Below are positions 1 through 8,521 of a stretch of DNA of 64,000 nt, piece by piece. The stretch is taken from assembly GCF_006363955.1 (NCBI RefSeq), contig NZ_CP040948.1, positions 2,418,001-2,482,000 of the forward strand. The letters run 5' to 3'. Numbering within the stretch: the stretch's first letter is position 1; each line of letters starts with the position of its first letter. A model generated the notes under the pieces. That model did not search any database and was not told the DNA's origin. It saw only the letters and a list, made by a program, of their open reading frames with translations. Source of the DNA: Methylophilus medardicus. GTDB taxonomy: Bacteria > Pseudomonadota > Gammaproteobacteria > Burkholderiales > Methylophilaceae. A program made the translations under genes and the position numbers.

Positions 1-48
1 TTTTCATTTTATAACTACCAAGTTATAGCGTATAAATTAAGAGGGCGG

Positions 49-78
49 ATTATATGCCAGCATGAGAAACCTTGTCAA
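49..78 (-). promoter_or_regulatory. Strong sigma-70-type promoter, leftward
   Basis: On the minus strand TTGACA (78-73) and TATAAT (54-49) match both consensus hexamers exactly, with an 18-base spacer. The discriminator that follows is rich in C and G, as in growth-rate-controlled promoters of ribosomal or stable RNA genes. Transcription would start near base 42 and leave the window at its left edge, so the gene served cannot be named. Confidence 0.7.
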
Positions 79-187
79 CGATATCTTCTAAAATAATCGG
101 AACCCGTTGATTAGAGCTGGCGATGAGTGCTGGCTTGCGGCTTTTTGCCATCAATTATGCAAATTACCTGACTTAAAACATGCTTTT

Positions 188-226
188 ATTGCAATTGACC
201 CTTGATTTTTCAGGGATAATTGCAAT
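188..226. repeat. Inverted repeat upstream of the FimV-like gene
   Basis: ATTGCAATT (188-196) and AATTGCAAT (218-226) are perfect 9-base complementary arms. CCCT (199-202) and AGGG (212-215) add a second, inner pairing. The structure sits about 115 bases upstream of the FimV-like start codon. It could be a protein-binding dyad or an RNA hairpin; no T tract follows it in either direction, so a terminator is unlikely. Confidence 0.5.
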
Positions 227-341
227 CCAATGCTATATTAGCGCAAGTTTGTATTTTTTGCACACAATGGTTGTTTAGGTAGTTAGTTTATTATCTAGAC
301 AATTACTTATTAATAGTGGCGATACCACCAAAATTATTTAG

Positions 342-1970
342 ATGCTTTTAGGGCTATACAAGATTAAACATACCGTTTTATTTGCCGCCTCTGAGGTGCG
401 ATGGCTGTTTGCTTTTGTACTCTTTGCGTTGATAGGCCAGCTACAAGCAGCCACATTCGGTGAACTGGCAATTGCTTCCCCACCGGGACAGCCGCTGTTG
501 GCGCAGGTGTCGCTCAATCAAGTGTTGCCTGACACAGATGTCAGCTGTTTCAGTTTAAGCCAGTCACCGGCGGCTGACCCTGATGCTGCGCATGTGCATT
601 TAGAATACACCACGCTGAGCAGCCAACAAGGGGCTTTGCTGCTGTGGACAGATCTCGCGATTACCAAGCCAATCACCGTCACCCTGATTGACCGCTGCCA
701 ACATTCGCGCCACGTTTTCACCATTCAACCTGACAACACTACCACGGTTGTGAATACACTTGCCGCCGTCAAACCAGTCGTCGAAGTCGCTAGCCCACCG
801 CTAGAGACTACAGAACCGCCTGCCGCGCCTGCGATCCCTGTAGAGGCTTATACTGCATTACAAACTCAAATTAACGACTTGCAACAGCATTTCAAACAGT
901 TACAAACGAAGTCTGATGTCCTCTACGCCAGCAACTTAGCGCAAGCGAGCATCCTTGCCACGTTAAAAACCCAGCTGACTCAGCTGCAAAACGAGAATCA
1001 TATTTTGCGAACGTTGGTGATTGCTTTGGGGCTGGCGCTGATTGCGAGCGGATTCTTCTTTGCAGATTGGCTACGCCAGCATGCGGCTGCCCCCAAAGTC
1101 CATAAGGCGCGTCCTTCGGCGCAACAATTAGCAGGCACTGCCGATACGGCGATGGGGCCGGCGACGCGTCCGCTCTCTGGCCAGGCTTTTTCTTCCACCT
1201 TACCGCCCGCCCCGTCCGCGTCTGAGTCGCCGGGGATGAATCCCGCCACCCAACCACCCTTACAAGCCAAAGCAAACAGCCGCTTAAAATCGGTGCCCAT
1301 GCATGCCAATGATGATGCAGTCGCGCCACATGGTGCGCCTTACAAGGTGAGTTCGCAACAAAGCACGCAAGCAGTCATGCAAGATGCTTCTAGATTGTTC
1401 ACCAACGGGCGCGTCAATCAGGCGATTGAGCACATTCAACAGCACCTGGCCAAGCACCCAAAATCTTCACCATGGATGTGGTTATATCTACTTGATCTGT
1501 TATCCAAAGAGGGCAAACAACATGCGTTCGATTTGGTGGCCGCAGAGTGCCGCAAACACTTTAATCTGAATGTAGACCACACGCCAGACAGCAAACTGCC
1601 GGGGATAGAATCGCTGCCGCGCGTGATGAAAGCCTTGCAGCAAGCTTGGGGCACGCCACAAGTGATTGCACTGATTGATGACTTGGTTTACAACACCCGA
1701 CTGGTGCCGCGCATGGGTTTTGAACGAAGCGTATTTGAAGATTTGATGCTGTTGAAAGAAATCGCGTGCCAGACACAAAACCTACCTGCAGTGCCGCCGA
1801 CACCCGCATCAGCCAGCCAAGAAACCCCCATCAGCGGTAATTTACGTGAGCTTCAGCAACTGTCAGAAGATATTTATGTGCTGGCGCCGATTGAGCACAC
1901 GCCGTTTCAGTATTGGACAGACTTCTCGTTTGAGCTAGACGAAGCCTCAACTTTACGCAAATCTGCCTAA
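342..1970 (+). CDS. FimV-like inner-membrane protein
   Basis: The N-terminal region resembles the FimV N-terminal domain, with FGELAIASPPGQPLLAQV at about residues 39-56 following a hydrophobic export segment (21-36). Next come a Pro/Ala linker, a likely coiled coil (about 168-223), a second membrane span (about 224-244), a Pro/Ser/Ala-rich stretch, and a helical TPR-like C-terminal region (about 345-542). FimV proteins are peptidoglycan-linked polar organisers of type IV pili, secretion and cyclic-AMP signalling; LysM is not obvious here. At 542 residues it is short for the family. No pilus genes are nearby. Its 3' end overlaps ubiA by 18 bases in convergent orientation. The start at 342 has no clear ribosome-binding site, so the N-terminus is uncertain. 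Confidence 0.72.
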   Translation: MLLGLYKIKHTVLFAASEVRWLFAFVLFALIGQLQAATFGELAIASPPGQPLLAQVSLNQVLPDTDVSCFSLSQSPAADPDAAHVHLEYTTLSSQQGALLLWTDLAITKPITVTLIDRCQHSRHVFTIQPDNTTTVVNTLAAVKPVVEVASPPLETTEPPAAPAIPVEAYTALQTQINDLQQHFKQLQTKSDVLYASNLAQASILATLKTQLTQLQNENHILRTLVIALGLALIASGFFFADWLRQHAAAPKVHKARPSAQQLAGTADTAMGPATRPLSGQAFSSTLPPAPSASESPGMNPATQPPLQAKANSRLKSVPMHANDDAVAPHGAPYKVSSQQSTQAVMQDASRLFTNGRVNQAIEHIQQHLAKHPKSSPWMWLYLLDLLSKEGKQHAFDLVAAECRKHFNLNVDHTPDSKLPGIESLPRVMKALQQAWGTPQVIALIDDLVYNTRLVPRMGFERSVFEDLMLLKEIACQTQNLPAVPPTPASASQETPISGNLRELQQLSEDIYVLAPIEHTPFQYWTDFSFELDEASTLRKSA

Positions 1971-2825
1971 ACAATAACTTACCGCTATTCCGATGGTGAT
2001 TGCGGCGCCAATCCAAACGTTTTCGAGAAACGCTTTAAAACAGTCAGCCGGCTGCCGGTGACGGATCAGCGCATATTGCCGACAGAGCTGAATGACCGCC
2101 AACGTCCAGCCTAGCCAAAACGGCCAACCTAGCATCAGCGCGTGCGCCACGCCCGCCAAAATCAACATCATCGCCGCAAAACACAGCATGATCGCAAACA
2201 CATCAAACCGACCGAAGGTGATGGCAGATGAGCGAATACCGATCTGAAGGTCATCCGCACGATCCACCATAGCGTAGGCAGTATCGTAGGCCACGGACCA
2301 ACAGACATTGGCCGCCAAAAGCCACCATGCCAACGCAGGCACTTGCCCTTGCAAAGCAACAAAAGTCATTGGAATACCAAAACCAAAAGCGATGCCTAAA
2401 TAGGCTTGTGGAATCGCAAAAAACCGTTTGGTGTAGGGGTAACTGACGGCGAGAAACAGCGCAGGGAAAGACCAGACGACCACCTGCCAGCCCAGCGTGC
2501 AAACTAAAACAAACGCTAATACTGACAAGCCTAGCGCCACTCCATAAGCCTCGCGGACCGAAATCTCCCCTGTCGCCAACGGGCGCAATTTTGTTCTGGC
2601 CACCGCGCCGTCCCAATGGCGGTCGGCAATATCATTGAGTGCACAGCCTGCCGAGCGCATTAAAATGGTCCCCAGGACAAATACACAAACCACCCAAGGC
2701 TGCGGAAAACCTTTCCCAGCGATCAACAAGCCCCACAAGGTTGGCCATAGCAATAGCCAAATACCGACTGGCTTATCGAGTCGCGTCAGCCGGTAATAGG
2801 CATGCCATTTGGCGAGTGACGGCAT
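1953..2825 (-). CDS. ubiA: 4-hydroxybenzoate polyprenyltransferase UbiA
   Basis: This is an integral membrane prenyltransferase that attaches the polyprenyl tail to 4-hydroxybenzoate in ubiquinone synthesis. Both Asp-rich motifs of the family are intact: NDIADRHWD (residues 64-72), and D181-x2-Y-x3-D188-x3-D192 in the second motif. They bind the Mg-diphosphate of the donor. The 290-residue length is normal, and the rest is a series of hydrophobic spans. It lies 12 bases after ubiC, which makes its substrate, so the two form an operon. Its stop codon lies inside the 3' end of the convergent FimV-like gene. Confidence 0.95.
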   Translation of the reverse strand: MPSLAKWHAYYRLTRLDKPVGIWLLLWPTLWGLLIAGKGFPQPWVVCVFVLGTILMRSAGCALNDIADRHWDGAVARTKLRPLATGEISVREAYGVALGLSVLAFVLVCTLGWQVVVWSFPALFLAVSYPYTKRFFAIPQAYLGIAFGFGIPMTFVALQGQVPALAWWLLAANVCWSVAYDTAYAMVDRADDLQIGIRSSAITFGRFDVFAIMLCFAAMMLILAGVAHALMLGWPFWLGWTLAVIQLCRQYALIRHRQPADCFKAFLENVWIGAAITIGIAVSYCLGRFA

Positions 2826-2837
2826 AAAACAGATTCC

Positions 2838-3401
2838 TCATGAGGATGAACGGCTTGCATGCTTGGCGCATGAGGCCAAAAATACTTCTGTGACCAGCAA
2901 ACGATGGTGCCGAAGACAAAACAATGAACGCCTGGCCCAAAGCACTGGTGATTGTTGCTGAGGAACATGGCGGCAAAATGCTTTATACAAAGCATGTGAT
3001 GAGGGCAGTTTACGATAGTGCAATGCACTGCGCTTTACACGCGGATTCGCAAACAACGTCGCTCCCAACGGTAGCCGCCCAATATGCCGCAGGTGACACC
3101 ATGCCCCTCGCAACCCTTGACGGGCAATGACACTATGCGCAAACACCTGCCCCTGCCCCTGCCCCATTAGCATCACCTCACGCACCCAAGCATGCTGATT
3201 AGCCGGCAGTTGCAACAAGGCCTGCTCATCAACATTCGGTTTGTGCCAATCTTGCGCCAGCACCTGCACTGAAAAGTCAGCATATTGACGTTTTAGGCGT
3301 GCCGTCAGCGAGCCGCGCTCTTGCAACCATGGGCGCAAAGGCGTGTGGCCAATCACTTTGGCTTGCCAGCCTGCATCTTGCCTGTTAGAAGCACAGTGCA
3401 T
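2838..3401 (-). CDS. ubiC: Chorismate lyase UbiC
   Basis: UbiC converts chorismate to 4-hydroxybenzoate and pyruvate, the committed step of ubiquinone synthesis in proteobacteria. The protein (187 residues) has the family pattern, including WVREVMLMG in the middle and ARQGLRGAW followed by RPLG-like LPLGATLFANP toward the C-terminus, which carries the conserved Arg and Gly residues of the active site. It lies between mltA (5 bases upstream) and ubiA (12 bases downstream) in one orientation. No strong ribosome-binding site precedes the ATG at 3401, so translation may be coupled to mltA. Confidence 0.9.
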   Translation of the reverse strand: MHCASNRQDAGWQAKVIGHTPLRPWLQERGSLTARLKRQYADFSVQVLAQDWHKPNVDEQALLQLPANQHAWVREVMLMGQGQGQVFAHSVIARQGLRGAWCHLRHIGRLPLGATLFANPRVKRSALHYRKLPSSHALYKAFCRHVPQQQSPVLWARRSLFCLRHHRLLVTEVFLASCAKHASRSSS

Positions 3402-3406
3402 GGTCG

Positions 3407-4639
3407 CTAATGCGGCAGGGGAAACGTTTTAGGCAACCATACCCACAATTGTCCTTGCTGACGCATGGCCCCTGCGAGCTTACCAGCTGCCTCCCCTTCA
3501 CCCCAGTAGACATCGGCCCTCACGCCACCCTTAATCGCGCCGCCGGTGTCTTGCGCTTGCATGAGTTGCTGCAAAGGCATGTCAGTATTCGGATACGTAC
3601 TGGACAGATACACTGGGGCGCCCAACGGAATATAAAACGGATCCACGGCCACACTGCGTGCGGCCGTCAAGGGCACCCCCAAAGCGCCCAGCGGTCCAGA
3701 CAAGCCGGCAGGTAACAATTTGAAAAAAACATAACTAGGGTTGGCATCCAATAACCCACGCAACTGTTCAGGATGCTGAGCTCCCCAGTTTTTAATGCCC
3801 TGCATCGAGGCCTCGCTTGCAGTCAACGCCCCTCGCTCAACTAATAATTTGCCAATCGACTGGTAGGGATGTCCATTTTGGTCAGCATAGCCCACAGCCA
3901 ATCGCTCGCCAGTTTCAAGCTCAACAATCCCCGAGCCTTGCACTTGCAAGAAAAATGCTTCAACAGCATCGCTCACCCACAGCAACTCATTGCCGGCCAA
4001 AGGTGACTGGCTTTGTTCGATATCGGCGCGCGTAAAGTATGGCACTAACGACTGTCCTTGCAAGCGGCCGCGAACGCGCTTGTATTTGAGTTCGGGGTAT
4101 AAAGCAGACAAATTGACTGTAATCAGATCGGCGGGGGGTTTATACAATGGCACCGGGAAGCGAGCGCTGGCATTGCGCGCACCCTTCAGTACAGGTTGAT
4201 AATAGCCAGTGATTAACCCTTGCACAGCCCCGTCCGCCTGTTGGGTCTTATACACATTAAAATGTTGCTGCCAGTAAGCCTTTATCGCAGCAACCTCTGG
4301 CTTCACTCCTTGTGCAGCAGCACAAACAGCTTGCCAGTCAGGCTTGCTTTTTAGACCTTGGCAGCTTTGCAGCCAAGCATACCAACTCACCAGCCAGTCC
4401 TCTTTGTCTAAGCCGGGCAAGTCAGACCAATTGGCCGCCTTGAGCATGGCATAAGGGAGCGCTGGCGAAGTGGGCACGCTAGGAGGTGTCACTGGCTTTT
4501 CGATGCTAGCAGCGGGTGGTTTAGAGACCGAAGGTTTAGCGGTAGGCGCAGGTGGTACCGATTGGCAGGCCACCAGCCAGAGCATACTGGCCAGTGCAGC
4601 CCATTGGCGTACAGAGAGGGTTTTTTTTGTCACAAACAC
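3407..4639 (-). CDS. mltA: Membrane-bound lytic murein transglycosylase A
   Basis: MltA cleaves the peptidoglycan glycan strand between MurNAc and GlcNAc, forming 1,6-anhydroMurNAc, and acts from the outer membrane. The N-terminus is a lipoprotein signal with lipobox LVAC, giving Cys25 as the lipidated residue, followed by a Pro/Ser-rich tether. The core shows LITGYYQPVL, the FFLQVQGSG segment and AQDTGGAIKG; the Asp in that last motif corresponds to the catalytic Asp of the double-psi barrel. The C-terminal YWGEGEAAGKLAG segment is also typical. Length (410) is a little above usual because of the linker. It precedes ubiC by 5 bases. Confidence 0.93.
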   Translation of the reverse strand: MFVTKKTLSVRQWAALASMLWLVACQSVPPAPTAKPSVSKPPAASIEKPVTPPSVPTSPALPYAMLKAANWSDLPGLDKEDWLVSWYAWLQSCQGLKSKPDWQAVCAAAQGVKPEVAAIKAYWQQHFNVYKTQQADGAVQGLITGYYQPVLKGARNASARFPVPLYKPPADLITVNLSALYPELKYKRVRGRLQGQSLVPYFTRADIEQSQSPLAGNELLWVSDAVEAFFLQVQGSGIVELETGERLAVGYADQNGHPYQSIGKLLVERGALTASEASMQGIKNWGAQHPEQLRGLLDANPSYVFFKLLPAGLSGPLGALGVPLTAARSVAVDPFYIPLGAPVYLSSTYPNTDMPLQQLMQAQDTGGAIKGGVRADVYWGEGEAAGKLAGAMRQQGQLWVWLPKTFPLPH

Positions 4640-4714
4640 TTCGCTTAATTCACATTCTTTGTTTTAGGTAAACGACCGCCATGCTCAGCATCATCGGCGC
4701 GGGTTTTGCGTGGC

Positions 4715-5098
4715 TTAGTGCAATCCCGCAGCTTGGTGTAGCCAAAAAGTAGGCACATCCACCTCAAACCAATGCCCATCCACCGCCACCATTTGAAACG
4801 TGCCAAACATTTCACCGCTGGGGGTGCTAAACATTACGCTGCTGGTATAACTATATTCGTCCTCTGGCGCAATCAGTGGCTGATCCCCCACCACCCCTAA
4901 CCCTTTGACCTCACGCACCTGCTGCATGGCGTCTGTGATCACCCAATGACGACTAATCAGCTGCGCCTGCACCGAGCCAGTATTGCGAATGGTAATGGTG
5001 TAGGCATACACGTACTGACCTGCCTCAGGCGAAGATTGTGCCGATAGATACTCGGTCACTACCGAGATTTCGCAAGCATATTGCGCGTTAGAAGCCAC
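4715..5098 (-). CDS. apaG: ApaG (Co2+/Mg2+ efflux-associated) protein
   Basis: A 127-residue immunoglobulin-like ApaG-domain protein. The family signature is clear: GLGVVGDQPLIAPEDEYSY followed by STPSGEMFGTFQMV. ApaG has been linked to resistance to cobalt and magnesium and its fold is used for protein interaction, but its biochemical role is not settled. It starts 2 bases after the thiG stop codon, so the two are very probably co-transcribed; a functional link to thiamin synthesis is not established. Confidence 0.92.
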   Translation of the reverse strand: MASNAQYACEISVVTEYLSAQSSPEAGQYVYAYTITIRNTGSVQAQLISRHWVITDAMQQVREVKGLGVVGDQPLIAPEDEYSYTSSVMFSTPSGEMFGTFQMVAVDGHWFEVDVPTFWLHQAAGLH

Positions 5099-5100
5099 AG

Positions 5101-5883
5101 TTACCCGATCATGCCAGTGGTTGGAGAACTCGGGCTGGCAGAATACAATTTTTTTGCCATCCGTCCGGCCAAAAAGGATTCTCGTCCTGCTTCAATGGCT
5201 TTTTTCATGGCGCCTGCCATCAATACCGGATCACGCGCCGCTGCAATTGCCGTATTCATCAGCACGCCGGCACAGCCAAGTTCCATGGCGATAGCTGCAT
5301 CCGACGCACAGCCGACCCCTGCATCTACCAGCACTGGTATTTTGGCGTTTTCAATAATAATCTGTAGATTCCACGGATTTAAAATACCCATGCCCGAGCC
5401 AATCAGCGAGGCCAATGGCATCACAGCGACACAACCGATGTCTTCTAACTGTTTGGCAATGATCGGATCATCCGAGGTATACACCATCACATCAAACCCT
5501 TCTTTTACCAGTGTTTTGGCTGCAGCTATCGTTTCGGTGACGTTGGGGTACAGCGTATTGGGATCGCCCAATACCTCTAACTTGACCAAACGATGATCAT
5601 CGAGCAACTCGCGTGCTAATCGCAAAGTGCGCACCGCCTCATCGGCGCTGTAACAACCAGCTGTATTGGGCAAATAAGTAAACTCACTAGGTGGCAAATA
5701 TTCCAGCAAAGACGGTTCATTGGCGTTTTGACCAATATTGGTCCGACGGATAGCAACCGTCACAATCTCAGCGCCGCTGGCGTCAATGGCCGCCCGCGTT
5801 TGCGTAAAATCTTGATATTTACCGGTTCCCACCAGCAGCCGGGATTGGTAATGCTTGCCGCCGATGACTAAATCATCACTCAT
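5101..5883 (-). CDS. thiG: Thiazole synthase ThiG
   Basis: ThiG forms the thiazole phosphate ring of thiamin from 1-deoxyxylulose 5-phosphate, dehydroglycine and the ThiS thiocarboxylate. It is a 260-residue TIM barrel. Diagnostic segments are LLVGTGKY near the N-terminus, [15 protein letters not shown] (whose Lys forms the imine with the sugar phosphate), and [14 protein letters not shown] with VLMNTAIA in the phosphate-binding part. It follows thiS by 50 bases and precedes apaG by 2. No TPP riboswitch was recognised ahead of the operon. Confidence 0.96.
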   Translation of the reverse strand: MSDDLVIGGKHYQSRLLVGTGKYQDFTQTRAAIDASGAEIVTVAIRRTNIGQNANEPSLLEYLPPSEFTYLPNTAGCYSADEAVRTLRLARELLDDHRLVKLEVLGDPNTLYPNVTETIAAAKTLVKEGFDVMVYTSDDPIIAKQLEDIGCVAVMPLASLIGSGMGILNPWNLQIIIENAKIPVLVDAGVGCASDAAIAMELGCAGVLMNTAIAAARDPVLMAGAMKKAIEAGRESFLAGRMAKKLYSASPSSPTTGMIG

Positions 5884-5933
5884 ACTTCAATACTTTCTAT
5901 TCAATGCTTTTCGACATTCACAGGCCTCGATGA

Positions 5934-6137
5934 CTAGCCGCCACCGACCGCACCCACAATTTCCAATTTATCCTCTGCTTGCAACTGCACGTCGGCAAAC
6001 TGGCTCCGCGGCACAATATCGCCGTTGCGTTCGATCGCAATCCGCTTGCCAGTCAGTTGCATATGCTCCACCAGCGCCAACACGCTCATCGCCTCTTGCG
6101 GGAGCATGGTGATCTTACCATTGACAAAAATTTGCAT
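5934..6137 (-). CDS. thiS: Sulfur carrier protein ThiS
   Basis: A small ubiquitin-fold sulfur carrier ending in Gly-Gly (AVGGG at the C-terminus), the tail that is adenylated and thiocarboxylated to donate sulfur to ThiG. The start at 6137 (MQIFVNGK) was chosen because AAGGGC lies just upstream, at normal ribosome-binding-site distance, and gives 67 residues. An in-frame ATG four codons earlier (6149) is possible but would place its start inside that site. It is the first gene of thiS-thiG-apaG. Confidence 0.94.
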   Translation of the reverse strand: MQIFVNGKITMLPQEAMSVLALVEHMQLTGKRIAIERNGDIVPRSQFADVQLQAEDKLEIVGAVGGG

Positions 6138-6279
6138 ACTGCCCTTCATTTTTGCGTCATCAAACCGATATTTTACGAAAAATCAGCGCTTTTGGCTTTT
6201 AGTTTTTGGCGCTGTGCTTTTAATATGGTTGTTCACCCCATGGGGTCAGACCATCCCACTGTCGCATGCTGACCAATAA
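6106..6279 (+). CDS. Possible small membrane protein, doubtful
   Basis: A 57-residue reading frame whose second half has one strong hydrophobic span (RFWLLVFGAVLLIWLF, about residues 31-46) followed by a short polar tail. Its start overlaps the 5' end of thiS on the opposite strand, and no ribosome-binding site supports the ATG. Nothing recognisable. The membrane-like segment in a stretch otherwise free of genes is the only reason to record it. Confidence 0.2.
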   Translation: MVILPLTKICILPFIFASSNRYFTKNQRFWLLVFGAVLLIWLFTPWGQTIPLSHADQ

Positions 6280-6471
6280 AGATGGCATCATGTTTGCTTA
6301 TCTGTTGCAGCGATACAAATATGTGCATCGAAATTGACAAGTTTGGTCATTACTGCATATTACGCATTGCTGGGCAAGGAACTTTTTGTTAATTTTGGCG
6401 CCACATGCACAACGAACACAATTCGTTGTTGTGTGCCCGAAAAAATTGGAAATCCCAAAAGGAATATTGAA
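6138..6471. other. Intergenic region between thiS and a small ORF
   Basis: About 330 bases without a well-supported gene. It contains the doubtful membrane ORF ending at 6279, a promoter-like TTGACA (6334-6339) with CATATTAC 16-18 bases downstream, and a hairpin with arms ACAACGAA (6409-6416) and TTCGTTGT (6422-6429). The promoter and hairpin would form the leader of the small gene at 6472. Confidence 0.5.
6334..6363 (+). promoter_or_regulatory. Promoter for the 62-residue small protein
   Basis: TTGACA (6334-6339) matches the -35 consensus exactly. An AT-rich CATATTAC at 6356-6363 offers a -10 hexamer (ATATTA or TATTAC) at a spacing of 17 or 18. A transcript starting near 6370 would carry a leader of about 100 bases, including the 6409-6429 hairpin, before the ATG at 6472. 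Confidence 0.5.
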
Positions 6472-6660
6472 ATGCAGATTGTACAGTCTTACCAAGCAAC
6501 CCCATCCAACCATTTTTTGGTAGATGAAATTTACGCCCCAAGCTTGAACACCTCCGCAGCCGATTTGGCTGATGCTAAAGTGACCACCCAAGCGCAACAA
6601 CACCTGAAAGCCATTACAGAGCTACATCGCTTTTTGGAATCCAGCTGCGATTGCGTTTAA
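6472..6660 (+). CDS. Small hypothetical protein, 62 residues
   Basis: Not recognised. The ATG at 6472 has a good ribosome-binding site (AAAGGA, about 10 bases upstream), a consensus-like promoter further up, and a hairpin with a T run behind the stop. Together these make it a credible stand-alone gene. The product is polar and mostly helical in appearance (TTQAQQHLKAITELHRFLE) and ends in ESSCDCV, a terminal Cys-x-Cys that could bind a metal or form a disulfide. No signal peptide or membrane span. Longer in-frame starts exist upstream (6334) but would overlap the promoter. Confidence 0.6.
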   Translation: MQIVQSYQATPSNHFLVDEIYAPSLNTSAADLADAKVTTQAQQHLKAITELHRFLESSCDCV

Positions 6661-6685
6661 CCACGTAATCTCTCTGCTGGCGAAA

Positions 6686-6713
6686 GACCCGTCATCGGGT
6701 CACGGATTTTTTT
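6686..6713 (+). terminator. Terminator after the small protein gene
   Basis: GACCCG (6686-6691) and CGGGTC (6696-6701) form a 6-bp stem with a 4-base loop. A run of seven T (6707-6713) follows after five bases. A second small inverted repeat, ACGCATG/CATGCGT (6715-6731), lies directly downstream. Confidence 0.5.
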
Positions 6714-6768
6714 GACGCATGTATCATGCGTTGATGCATACAAACTGATATTGTTCATACGGTAGCGA

Positions 6769-6804
6769 CAAAAAAAGATGGCGACTTGCGCCATCTTTTT
6801 TTTT
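6769..6804. terminator. Bidirectional terminator below gnd
   Basis: The arms GATGGCG (6777-6783) and CGCCATC (6789-6795) form a 7-bp stem flanked by eight A on the left and nine T on the right. It can terminate both the leftward gnd transcript and the rightward small-protein transcript. Confidence 0.85.
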
Positions 6805-6838
6805 CGGCTTGGGCGTCATCCCAGACGCCCAACAATCA

Positions 6839-8353
6839 TTACTCAATCGCCAATTGTGGGCGACCAGCTTCCGGCCAATCTAAATGGAAGAACTGGCCAC
6901 GTGGCTGATCTTTACGCTCATAAGTATGGGCACCAAAGTAATCACGCTGACCTTGCAACAAGTTCGCAGGCAAATCAGCACTTCTGTAACCATCATAGTA
7001 AGCCAACGCTGCTGCAAAGCCTTGCGCTGGAATCCCATTGGTCACTGCTAACGCAATCACCTTACGCCAACCCGCCTGACCTTCGTTCATCGCATTGGTA
7101 AAGTAAGGGTCTAGCATCAGATTTTTCAAGCGTGAATTCAATGCATAAGCATCGGTAATTTTCTGCAAGAAGCGGGCACGGATAATGCAGCCACCACGCC
7201 AGATTTGTGCAATTTCGCCAAAATTAAGTTTCCAGTTATAAGCAACTTGCGCTTTATCGATCAACTGGAAGCCCTGTGCATAAGCGCAAATTTTGGAGCA
7301 ATACAACGCATTTTTGATTGCTTCGATAATCGCAGCCTTGTCTTTCTCTTGCACAATGGCAGGACCTTTAAGAATCTTGCTTGCTTCAACACGTTCTTCT
7401 TTGAGACTGGACAATGCGCGCGCATATACTGCTGCGGCAATCGCGTTAGCGGGTGCACCCAGTTCAAGCGCGTTGGCAGCCGTCCATTGGCCGGTACCTT
7501 TTTGGCCAGCGGTATCCAGAATCTGATCCACCAAGAAGCCCTTACCAGCCGGGTCTTTTTGCTGCAAGATATCCGCAGTGATTTCAATCAAGAAGCTGGA
7601 CAACTCGCCTTTGTTCCACTCGGCAAATACTTTGCCGATTTCGTCTGCAGGCATGCCCAACAGATTTTTCATCAGCCAATAGGCTTCGCAAATCAACTGC
7701 ATATCGATGTACTCAATGCCGTTGTGGACCATTTTGACATAATGGCCCGCACCGTCAGGACCGATATACTCCGCACAAGAGAATCCACCCTCGACCGGTT
7801 TACCAGGCGAACCACCCTCTAATGGGGCGCCAGTGACCGGATCTACTTTAGCGGCGATATCACGCCAAATAGGCTCAAGGCTAGACCAGGCTTTGCGTGT
7901 CCCAGAAGGCATCAGGGATGGGCCGAAACGGGCACCCGTTTCGCCACCTGAAACACCTGAGCCAATGAACTCAATGCCTTTGGCTGCCAATTCTTTTTCA
8001 CGGCGAATGGTGTCTGTCCACAACGCATTGCCACCGTCAATAATGATATCGCCTTGCTCAAGAAAAGGCAGCAAAGCGTTAATGGTCACATCAGTGGCGC
8101 TCCCTGCTTTCACCAGCAACACGATTTTACGTGGACGCTTGATGCTCAACACAAACGAAGCCAAGTCCGCATGGCCAACCACGCGCTCGTGCGAAGGCTC
8201 ATTCTTTTTGCACTCTTCGATGAAGTTCAGCATTTTTTTCGGGTCACGGTTATAGACCGCGATGGTATAGCCGTGATCCGCAATGTTAAGTGCCAAGTTT
8301 TGGCCCATCACTGCCAATCCTACCAATCCAATATCCGCATTTTTTGTAGTCAT
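6839..8353 (-). CDS. gnd: 6-phosphogluconate dehydrogenase, decarboxylating
   Basis: Gnd oxidises 6-phosphogluconate to ribulose 5-phosphate and CO2 with NAD(P)+. In obligate methylotrophs this step belongs to the dissimilatory ribulose monophosphate cycle, which is one reason to suspect such a host. The protein (504 residues) has the nucleotide-binding [12 protein letters not shown] near the N-terminus, the substrate motif [20 protein letters not shown], and [13 protein letters not shown], whose Lys is the catalytic base. Length is slightly above the usual 470-480. It is transcribed alone: a terminator separates it from the upstream dienelactone hydrolase gene, and another lies downstream. 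Confidence 0.95.
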   Translation of the reverse strand: MTTKNADIGLVGLAVMGQNLALNIADHGYTIAVYNRDPKKMLNFIEECKKNEPSHERVVGHADLASFVLSIKRPRKIVLLVKAGSATDVTINALLPFLEQGDIIIDGGNALWTDTIRREKELAAKGIEFIGSGVSGGETGARFGPSLMPSGTRKAWSSLEPIWRDIAAKVDPVTGAPLEGGSPGKPVEGGFSCAEYIGPDGAGHYVKMVHNGIEYIDMQLICEAYWLMKNLLGMPADEIGKVFAEWNKGELSSFLIEITADILQQKDPAGKGFLVDQILDTAGQKGTGQWTAANALELGAPANAIAAAVYARALSSLKEERVEASKILKGPAIVQEKDKAAIIEAIKNALYCSKICAYAQGFQLIDKAQVAYNWKLNFGEIAQIWRGGCIIRARFLQKITDAYALNSRLKNLMLDPYFTNAMNEGQAGWRKVIALAVTNGIPAQGFAAALAYYDGYRSADLPANLLQGQRDYFGAHTYERKDQPRGQFFHLDWPEAGRPQLAIE

Positions 8354-8384
8354 AATTATCTCTATAAATGGTTAATTTAGTTGT

Positions 8385-8414
8385 AAAAAAAGCACAGGCT
8401 TTTGGCCTGTGCTT
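8385..8414 (-). terminator. Terminator of the dienelactone hydrolase gene
   Basis: Read on the minus strand, AAGCACAGGC (8414-8405) and GCCTGTGCTT (8399-8390) form a 10-bp stem with a 5-base loop, followed by a T run (8389-8385). It lies in the gap between the dienelactone hydrolase gene and gnd. Confidence 0.88.
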
Positions 8415-8521
8415 GGACTAAGGTATGTATTGAACCCGCACGCAAGTTGTTTTGAAATCGCAACAAACATGAACCCGGTCAGCACCATAGTTTTCTCTCA
8501 CTCAAGTGGGATTGCAATCAC

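Larger units (their letters stand above)
1..341. other. Left-edge intergenic region, no gene seen
   Basis: This stretch before the FimV-like gene has no convincing coding sequence. It holds a strong leftward promoter (49-78) and an imperfect inverted repeat (188-226). On the minus strand an ATG at 7-5 followed by AAA could be the first codons of a gene lying off the left edge, served by that promoter, but two codons are too few to identify it. Confidence 0.6.

Noticed and set aside
50-151. A 33-codon open frame on the minus strand beginning MAKSRKPALIASSN
   Set aside because: It runs through the strong promoter at 49-78, has no ribosome-binding site and is not recognisable; more likely chance.
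5101-6300. TPP riboswitch ahead of thiS-thiG
   Set aside because: I looked for the conserved CUGAGA and ACCUGA elements upstream of thiS and did not find them.
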